NCBI RefSeq assembly: GCF_003171515.1
Contig: NW_027093985.1
Span: 1 to 51,670 of the forward strand
Length of the DNA: 51,670 nt
Reading direction: 5' to 3'
From: Pyrenophora tritici-repentis
Lineage: Eukaryota > Ascomycota > Dothideomycetes > Pleosporales > Pleosporaceae
Positions 43,161-51,670 of the stretch are shown piece after piece. Position numbers and translations under genes: made by a program. Position 1 is the stretch's first letter, and each line of letters begins with the position of its first letter. The notes beneath the pieces are model-generated. The model had not been told where the DNA came from. It ran no database searches and worked only from the letters and a program-made list of their open reading frames with translations.

Positions 43161-46100
43161 GATAGCGGGATCAGCTGTGAGAGAAGCGAGGATAGCGAGA
43201 GTAGGAAAGCAGGAGCCGCAGGCGCGATAGAAGTAAGAGTAGCAAGAGCAGTAAGAGCAGGATGTGTAGCCGCGAGGATAGAGGCAATTAAGGTAATTAA
43301 GGTGATTGCGATGATTGCGAGGACAGTAAGAGCAACAAGGGCAGCGCAAGAAAGGGGCGAACGGCAAGGGAATTAACTATTAAGTTAATTGTAGCGATTG
43401 CAAGGACAGCGGGAACAGCGAGGATAGTAAGGGCAGTAAGGGTAGAAAGGACAGCGGAAGCAGCGAGGACAACGAGGACAGCGAGGATTGTAAGGACAGC
43501 GGAAGCAGCGAGGACAACGAGGACAGCGAGAATTGTAAGGACAGCGGAAGCAGCGAGGATAATGAGGACAGCGAGGATAGTAAGAACAGCGAGGATAGTA
43601 AGGACAGTAAGAGTAGCGAGGATAGCGAAAGTAGGAGAGTAGCAGTAGCAATAGCAGTAGCCGGAGGTGTATATAAGCTGTAAGAGGTAAGAGGTAGAAG
43701 TAAGGATATTATAAGCAGCAAGGATAGCAGGGGCAGAAGCGGCAACAGGTGCAGGGTAGTAGGAGTAGTAATAAGAATATTAAGAGCAGTGCAAGTTACA
43801 AGGACAAGGGACAAAGTAAGGACAGTAGAGATAGTAAGAGTATCAGGAGCAGCGAGAACAGAAGCCGTAGGATTGATAGCGAAGATATTAAGAGCAGCAA
43901 GGAAAGCGAAAGTAGCGAGGGTAGTAAGAGCAGCGACAAGAGGAGCGGTAGCGGCCGCCGAAACCGCATTTACCGCAGGTGGAGGAGGCGTAGGAGGTAA
44001 GGGGCAGAAGAGAGCAGTAGAGACAGCGGGAACAGCGGGGAAAGCGAGAGCAGCAAGAAGGACGGGGATAGTAGAGATAGAGGAAGTGGCGAGAGCAGAA
44101 GCAGTAATAGGGAGGATTGCGGAATGCGGAGGAGTAAGAGCGGTAGGAGTAAGAGTAGCAAGAGCAGGACGTAGAAGTAAGAGCCGTAGGAGCAGGAGCA
44201 GTAAGAATAGCAGGAGTAGCAAGGGTAGGAGCTTTAAAGGCGGCAGCAACGAGGGTGTTACAAGCAGCGAAAATAATAGGAGCAGGGAGAGTGGTCGCAG
44301 TAAGGATAGCGATAGAAGCGAGGTTGGCGACAGCAGGGACAGTAGTAGTAGCAAGAATAGCGAGAGTAGCGAGAGCAATAGCAGTGAGAGCTAGAGCATT
44401 AAGAGTAGCAGCAATAAGAGCAGTAACCGTAGGAGTAGGCGCATTAAGAGTAAAAGCTGCAGGAGTAAGAGCAGTAAGGGCGGAAATAGTAGGAGCGTAA
44501 TTAGCGAGAGCAGGAGCAGCGAGGACAGCAGGAGCAGCTGGAATGGCGAGAGCAGCAAGGACGGAGTGGATAGCAAGAATAGGAAGCGTAGGGGCCGCAG
44601 TGGCGATATTTGTAGAAGCGGCAGTAAACACAGGTGTAGTAGTAGCCGTAGGAGTAATAACGAGCATGTTAAAAGCAGCAAGGACGGCAGGAACAGCGGG
44701 AGTTGCAATAGTAGAACCCGTAACCGTAATTGAATAGACAGTAAGAGTGATAGTCGCGATAGAAGGAAAAGTTACAAGAATAGCAGCCGTAGCCGTGGTA
44801 GAAGCAAGAGTAATTATAATAGAGGCAAAGATAGTAACAGTAGTAAGAGTAATAAGCACAGTAAGGGTATAGTAAGAGCAAAAGTTTAAAGAAGAGTTAT
44901 TTATGTTAAAAATAAGTATGCAGGTATAAAGCAAAGAAAAGAAAGATTCGAAAAGAGAGAGTATAAAGTTGGTGAGATTCATAATCGATAGATGAGGTAG
45001 GTAAAACAGGTATAGTTTGTAGTATATATTAGATAGTGTTTAAGAAAGAAATCAAGCATAGAATTAAGTAGGATTTAAGGATTAGGATTGTAGTAGAAGA
45101 CAGAGCAAGTTATTAGGAATACATTAATAAGAAGATAGAAGAAAAGATTAAGTTTATATAAAAGTAGAGTCATAAGAAGAAGATATAAATAAAAAAGATA
45201 TAAGAGATTATGTTTCAATAATATTAAAAAGAGATGTTAGAAAAGAAAGAAGAATAAAAGAAACCCGATATAATTTAAGAGGAGTATAGTAAAGGGAATA
45301 GAAGATAGGTAGAAGAAGAAAGAGAGAGAAAGATAAGGAAGTTTATAGAGAAGGACATAAGAAGCAAAAGATAAAGAGAAAGAAGGAGAAGTAAAGAAAA
45401 TAGAAAGAGAAGTAAAGAAAAATATAGAGCAAGTAAAGAGAGAGTAGCAAGAACAGCAGTAGTAATAAGGATAAGGATAGAGTTAAGGTACAGTACAATA
45501 ATGCATAGTGGGTATTTAAGCAACAGTAGTAAGACGAGGCAGGCCGTGTTGGACGTGCATACAGTAGGTAGAGTTTAAGTTTACCGACGCAGAATAGTGA
45601 TAGAGGTATATAGGGTAGTAGATAATGCGATGCGGTATATAGACGGCGGTAGGCGAAGGACAGAGCCGACACAATATACAACAGTATTAGAGAACTAAGA
45701 GGTAGTAGGCAAAGGAGATAGTTGAAGAAGTATTTAGGTTGTGTTTAGTATAGCGAATGGTATAACGTGTGTATACAAGCAATAAGAAGATAATAGATAC
45801 GGAGGAGATTAGACAGCAGATATAAAAGATTGTTAGTTTCGAGGGTATTTATAGCAAGGTTGTTAGGATTAGTATAGGGAAGCAAGAATAGAGTAGCATA
45901 GGGATAGATAGGAGGTTAGTAGAACAGAGAGTTAAAGTAAATTTAATAGAGGGATTCGTAAGACAGTTTTAGAGCAAGTAGGGGTTAGGGTGTACAGAAA
46001 CGAATAGGTTAATAAGAGAGTTTTATTAGAGTCAGCCGTTTATAATAGAGGAGAACAATAAACAACAGAGGTTATTGCAGAGAAGGGTATAGGCCGAGGT

Positions 46101-47408
46101 AAAGGGAAGAAGAGAGAAGATATAGTGGCAATAGGAAAAGTTTCCGAGTTAGGGTATTTAGTAGATGTTATATAGATTAAGTGATAAAAGGGAGTAAATT
46201 AGATTAAAAATAAGGAGAGATAGAAATAGATGAAGAGGAAAGGAAAGAAGAGAGAGGAACAGAAGAGAGAGAGGGGAAGGATGGATGTGGTGGAGAGGAG
46301 AGATGAGGAGGGGCAGGGAGGGTTGGAGCAGCAGGAGCAGGAGCAGGAGCGACAAGGCGGGTGGCGGAGGTGAATACAGCAGCGGCAACAGGAGTTTAGG
46401 GAGGTAGAGTAGTGAGGTAGGGAATTAGGATGGTAGGGAATGGATAGGGAATATGCAAAGGGGCGGATAATGGGCGAAGCGAGGAAAATATAGGGAGATG
46501 TTGGTGAGGGGAGGGGGAAGTGTAAAAGAAGCGATTACGATTGTTTTAGAGCCGATTCAGTTTAAGGGTTATTAGGGGCGTTTTTGGTGGGAGGTAGAGT
46601 AGGAAAGGAATTGTTAGGGGCGGTATTAGAAGGTAAGAGATGCAAATTAACAGTATAAAGGAGTATTCACGGGGGTTTATTAGGGCAGCGTTTAGGTAGA
46701 GGGAGGTAGGAAAGCGTTAGGGGCGGGGTTAAAGGGGAGAAGAGGATTTATAGTAGATAAGACAGGGTTAGGGGTATAGAAGGAAGAAAGGGTTAGGGTT
46801 ACAGAATAAAGAGAGGGATAGGTAAGAAATGAATAGAAGAATAAAAATATTCATAAGGAGATAAAGGAGGATTAGATTACAGGCAAAATAAGGTAGAAGA
46901 GCAATTCGTTAGGTAGTATGTAGAGGGGAAAGAGTGGTAATAAGATATAGAAGGCGAGTATTAGAAAAGTATTTGGAGGGGCAAGGAGGCGAAGAGAGAT
47001 ATAAAGAAGAGGAGGAGAGATTTTTAGTGTGTAGACAAGCGGACAAGGAGATAGACAGCAGCAAAGAGCAGTAATAAAGAGGAGATATAGTAGAGAGGAG
47101 GGTAGAGCAGTAGGAGCAGGAGCGACAAGGCGGGTAGTAGAGTTTAATACGGCAGTGATAACAGGAGTTTAGGCAGGTAGAGTAGTAAGACAGGCAATTA
47201 GGATAGTAGGGGAATAGATAGGGAATATGCGAAGGGCGGGTGATAAGCAAAGCGAGGACAAAATAGGGAGATGTTAGTGACGGGGAGGAGAAATACAAAA
47301 GAAGCAGTTAAGATTGTGTTAGAGTAGATTTGTATAAGGGTTATTCGTTATGTATTTAGTAGGGAGTTAGGCAGGAGAAATGTAAGGGGTAGGAGAGGAA
47401 TTGTTCGG
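43161..47408. repeat. Subtelomeric purine-rich block B
   Basis: Direct repeat of block A. Relative to A it contains about 330 extra bases near 44215-44560 and lacks the pogo element (empty site near 47330). Substitutions and small indels separate the copies, so the duplication is not brand new. Minus-strand Leu/Ser/Thr/Ala-rich frames recur here as in block A. Confidence 0.93.
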
Positions 47409-50400
47409 GGCAGTATTGGATAGTACGAGACGCAAATTGATAGTGTAACAGAGTATTAATAGGGGGGTTAATAGAGGAAGAGGTAGGGTAGAGGGAGGTA
47501 AGAGAGTAGTGGAGGGCGCGGTTAAAGGGGTTAGGGGTAGAGAGAGGAAGGGTCAGGAGAGGAAGGGTCAGGGAGGGTAGAGAGGATCAGGGAGGGTAGA
47601 GAGGTCAGGGAGGGTAGAGAGGATCAGGGAGGGTAGAGAGGATCAGGGAGGGTAAAGAGGGTTAGGTATTATAGTATAAGAAGATAACTAGAGAAAGTAA
47701 GTAAAAAGAGTTAAGAATAATAAAGTGGATAGTAAATAATATATAGGGGGTTTTAGAGAGGAGGAAATATAAGAGAGTTTACTAGAAAATAAGAAAGAGG
47801 GGTTTCAGAGTAGGCAGAAGCGTAAAGCAAGAGCATAGGGCAGAGGAAAAGAGGAAAAGAGGTAGAGTTTAAAGAAGGCCGCCGGTTGCGGTAAGGAAGA
47901 TGCAAAGGCGAGAGTAGTAGAAGAGAATATAAGAGAGGATTATATGTTAGGGGTAAATAGGTAAGAGGGGGCGGGGATTTAGGGGCGCAAAAGGAGGTAG
48001 AGAAAGAAAATACAAGAGAGGTAGAGGTAAAGGGTTAGAAAGAGAGTTAGAATAGAATTTTTATAAGATAAGGTAGGTTTAGAGGACGCAGAGTTGTAGA
48101 GCGAAGTAGAGGGTAGGGTGTAAGAGTAGAGAGTAAGGAGTTAAAAGAAGTTAGATAGGGCGTATAAGTAGTAACACCCCGTTTTTAGGGTTAAGAAGTA
48201 TTTAGGAGGAGAAAGGGAGAAGTAGGAAAAGAAGAGGGAGAGTAAGAGTAAGCCGTAAGGTGTCACAAAGAGGGTAGAGTAAGAGTAGAGGAGAGAGTAG
48301 AGGGGGTGGTGGGTGGACCCGTAAGGTGTTACAAAAAGGGTGGAGTAAGAGTAGTTATTGTAGGATTAATTAGGTTATAGGAACGCAGGCGGTGGAGTGA
48401 GTTCCGGGGGCGCAGTACAGCAAGTCAGACGGGGCAGATAGGACAGACAAGGAGGCGAAACAAGTAGTAAGGGGGAAGAGGAGGTTTCACAAGTAGGTAG
48501 GGCGAAGAGAGGGTTTCATAGGTAAGTAGGATATAAAGAGAAAGGGGAGTGTTAGGAAGAGATAAGTAAGGTATTATAAAGAAGAGGAGTATGTGTTATA
48601 AGGGTAGATAGTAGCGTGTAAAGAGTAGAGTAAAGAGTAGAGTAAAGAGTAGATAGTAGAGAGTGTAGGAAGTTAAGAAGGAGTAGAAGTGGTAAAGGAA
48701 GAGAGGGAGTAGGTAATAAAAACGGTAAGAGAGAGTAAAACGCAGAAGGAAAAGTAAAGAAAGTAGGTAAGTAAAGAGAAGTAGTAGGTAGTAGAAGAAG
48801 AGAAGTAGAGAAATAAAGAAAGGTTACAGGGTTAGGGAGAGTAAGAAGGGTAAGGGAGTAGGGATAATAGAAGAGGATAGAAGAGATAGTAAAAGAGAAA
48901 AAAGAGAAGAGATATAAGAAGAGAGAAAGAGTGAAGAAGAGAGAGATGATAGTTAATATAATATAGAAAAGTAAGAAAATAGATATAAGAGAATAGAATA
49001 GTAATAAAGAGTAAGAGTAAGAGCAGAAGTAAAGGAAAGGAAGAGAGAGAAAAAGGAAAATGAGAAGTAGAAGTGAAGAAGAAAGAGAGCAAGAAAGAGA
49101 GCAAGAGTAAAGAAAAGGGTAAGAGTAGAAGTAGAAGTAGTGAAAGCGGTAAGAGAGAGTAAAGTAGGTAGTAGTAGAAGAAAGAAGTATAGAAAGGAAG
49201 TAAAGAGGAGTAGTAGGTAGTAGAAAAAGAGAAGTAGAGTGAGTAAAGAAAGTCGGAGAAGAAAGAGAAAAAGGGTGAGAAGAGGTAATGAGTAAGGAGT
49301 AGGAAGAGAAAGGTTAGAGAGTAGAGTTAAAAGTAAAAATTCGAAAGGGTTAGTAGAAGGAGAGAAAAAGGAAGGAGTAGGGAGTGAGGTAAGTAGGAGA
49401 GAAAGAGGTAGAAAGAAGAGGAAATAGGGAAAGTAAAGTAGATCAAGAGAGAGGAAAGGGAAGTTAGAGGAGTAAAAGAAGTTGAGAGAGGAAAAGAGGG
49501 GAGGTGTAGTAGTAGAGGGAGAGGGTAAGGGAGAGATTGAGGGTAAGGAGAGATTGAGGGTAAGGGAGAGATTGAGGTAAGGAGAGAGTGAGGGTAAGGG
49601 ATTTTAGGGAGGAGGAAATACAAGAGAGTTTAATAGAAAGCAAGAAAGAGGGGATTGAGAGTAGGCGGAAGGGCGAAGGGAGAGGGTAGGGCAGAGGAAA
49701 AGAGGTTAAGTTTCAAGAAGCCGCCCGTTGCGGTAATAATAATACAAAAGCGAGAGTAGTAGAAAAGAATATAAGAGAATATTATATTTTAGAGGTAGAT
49801 AGATAAGAGAGGGCGCGAGTTGTAGACGCAAAATAATAGTAGAGAAAGAAAATACAAGAGAGATCGAGGTAAAGGCAAAGAAAGAGAGTAAGAAGAGGAG
49901 TTTTATCAAGGTAAGATAGATTAAGGGGGCGCAGAGGGTAAATTGTAAGAGTAGAGAGTAGAGAAAGAAGAGAGAGAGAGTAAGAGTAAGCTGTAAGGTA
50001 TCACAAAAAGGGTAGAGGAGGGGTAGAGTAGAGAGAAGAAGTTTAACAAGTATAAGATAAAAGAAAGAAGAAATATAAAAGTAGAGAGAAGTAAAGAAGA
50101 AGAAGAGAATCGAAGAAGTATAGGAGGATAGAAAGAAAAGAAGGAGGTAAACGAAAAGAGAAAATAAATAAGAAGAGTATAAAAGAAGATAGTTAGAAAT
50201 TAAGACGAAGTAGATAAGGAAAGAGGTATATTAGAAGAAGAAAGGATAAAGAGAAAAGAGAGGAAAGAAAAGTAGATTATTAAAAGAAAGAAGAAGGTAA
50301 GAGTAGAAGTAAGCGTAAAAGTAAGAGGAAAGAGAAAGAGAGTAAGAGTACGAGTAGGAGTAAAGGTAGTAATAATAGTATTAGTGAGTGTAAGAGTAAA

Positions 50401-51592
50401 GGGAATAATAAGAATAAGAGTAACGGTGATAAGGAGGGAGAAATAGAAGAGAAAATAAAAAAAGTATTATAAAGCGGTAAGAAAAGAAGAAGAAAATAAA
50501 GACAAAGGGAGAAATGTAAAAAGTAGAAAGAAGAGAAAAGAGAGTTAGAAAGTAGAAAGTAAGAATAGAAAAGTAGTGATTAGAGAGTAAGGAGAAGGAG
50601 TAGAAGTGCAGTATGTATAAAGAATAAATTAAGGAGAAGATAGTAGAGAAAAGATTAGAGGAAAGAAAGGTAAAAGTGAAAAAGGTAGAAAGAGGAAAGT
50701 AGAGTAAAGAAGATAAAGAAGAGTAAGAAAGGGACAGTAGAGAAAAGAATAGGAAGAGGTAATAGGTAGAAAGTAGAAAGAAGATAATAGTAGAAAAAAA
50801 AGAGAAATAGGTAGAAGAGTAGAGAGAAGAAGTTTAATAAGTAGAAGATAAAAGGGAGAAGAAATATAAGAGTAGGGGAGAGTAAAAAAGAACAGAGTTA
50901 AGGAAGAGGAAATAAGAAGAGTATAAAAAGAAGATGGTATGAAGTAGAGATAAAGTAGAGAAGAGGAGAAGAAAATTAGGAGAAGAAAAGATCGAGGGTA
51001 AGAGAGGGAGAAGAAGATAAGAAGAATAGAGAGAGAGATAAGATTGTAAGTAAGAAAAGAATAGAGGTAATAGTGAGAGTAGAGGTATTAAGAATAGTAT
51101 TAGTTAGTATAATAGAAAGGGTAATAGAGATGGAGAAATAGAAGTAGAAGAGAAGAAAGAAAAAAGGAAATTAGAGGAGAAAGAGGTAAAAAAAGGATAA
51201 GGAAAGAGAAAAAAAGGAGATGAGAGATAAGAGAAGTAGAGAGAGTAGAAGAAAAGAAAGAGAAAAAGAGGAAGTGAAGAGAGGAGGAGAGAAAGTGAAA
51301 GAGAAGAGGGGAGAAAGAGAAGAGAAGAAATAAAGAGAATAAAGGAAAGTAGAGAGTGAAAGGGTAGAAGAGTAGAAAAGAAGAGTTTATAGAGTAAAAG
51401 AGAAGAAGTAAAGAAAGTAAAGAGTGAAGGGATAGAAGAAGAAGAGTAGGGAATTAAAATGAAAAGGTAGGAGAGAAGAAGTAGAAAGTAAAGAAAATAA
51501 GAATAGGAGGTATAGAGAGTAGAATTGGAGAGTAGAAGAAAGAGGAAGTTAGAGGAGAGTTAGAAGTTAGGAGAGTTGAGGGGAGGGTGGGT
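47409..51592. repeat. Telomere-proximal polypurine region
   Basis: No gene. The top strand is almost all A and G: 51241-51300, for example, has three T, no C and 57 purines. Internal structure: a 19-bp GATCAGGGAGGGTAGAGAG tandem at about 47560-47660; a diverged direct repeat of roughly 380 bp (about 47755-48140 and 49605-49945, each containing GCCGCC.GTTGCGGTAA); a further repeat pair (about 50030-50400 and 50820-51120); and three copies of a GTAAGGTRTYACAAARAGGG motif near 48255, 48331 and 49993. Confidence 0.85.
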
Positions 51593-51670
51593 GGGTTAGG
51601 GTTAGGGTTAGGGTTAGGGTTAGGGTTAGGTTAGGGTTAGGGTTAGGGTTAGGTTAGGGTTAGGGTTAGG
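51593..51670 (+). repeat. Telomeric repeat array (TTAGGG)n
   Basis: About 13 TTAGGG units to the end of the window, including two TTAGG variants near 51625-51635 and 51650-51656. The G-rich strand runs 5'->3' outward, so this is a right chromosome end. The array is short, probably because the assembly stops inside the telomere. Confidence 0.98.

Noticed and set aside
30639..43420. CRISPR-like array in the short direct repeats of the subtelomere
   Set aside because: Repeats are degenerate, short-period and have no spacer structure; the organism is a fungus.

Overview
The window reads as the right end of a chromosome from a filamentous ascomycete (Pezizomycotina). The evidence is a terminal TTAGGG array with the G-rich strand running 5'->3' off the right edge, short introns (45-65 bp) with CTAAC-like branch sites, a Zn(II)2Cys6 transcription factor, a Tad-type LINE, Fot1/pogo, Tc1 and hAT DNA transposons, a chromovirus (Ty3/gypsy), and a telomere-linked RecQ helicase. 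Almost everything is mobile, broken or repeated. The species cannot be named from sequence alone.

Layout. 1-6691: right part of a decayed chromovirus with its 179-bp 3' LTR, and an inverted identical solo LTR at 7168-7346. 7786-10699: a frameshifted Tc1-like transposase, then a complete Fot1/pogo element with 79-bp TIRs. 10879-16383: a spliced Zn2Cys6 regulator gene, split by a 2.7-kb hAT element (8-bp target duplication AATCCGGG) and by a 162-bp MITE (8-bp duplication CTATTACT). 16775-17826: a 1052-bp internally deleted hAT; an inverted copy sits at 29567-30618. 17947-19724: LTR-like relics. 19753-20688: a two-exon gene of unknown function, one of the few possibly intact host genes. About 20949-26620: a Tad-like LINE with damaged ORFs. 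26847-27004: a foldback element. 27789-28528: a possible gene with GGYR repeats. 29258-29566: a pogo transposase stub cut by nested elements.

From 30619 to the end the sequence is subtelomeric. A purine-rich block (A, 30619-34444 plus 36320-36389) recurs as block B (43161-47408). Block A carries an intact pogo/Fot1 element (34445-36317); block B supplies the matching empty site. Between the blocks lies the telomere-linked helicase gene (36982-42076), broken only by two further copies of the same MITE. Removing each MITE with one duplicated 8-mer leaves a single frame of 1584 codons. Upstream of the RecQ domain this protein has a run of motifs that I read as a tyrosine-recombinase fold, so it may be a recombinase-helicase fusion. 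From 42077 to about 51592 the top strand is overwhelmingly A/G, up to the telomere.

Together this is a transposon graveyard grading into a young, duplicated subtelomere. The three MITE copies look identical and the pogo element at 34445 is intact, so some families moved recently. The older elements carry frameshifts or C-to-T-type stop codons.
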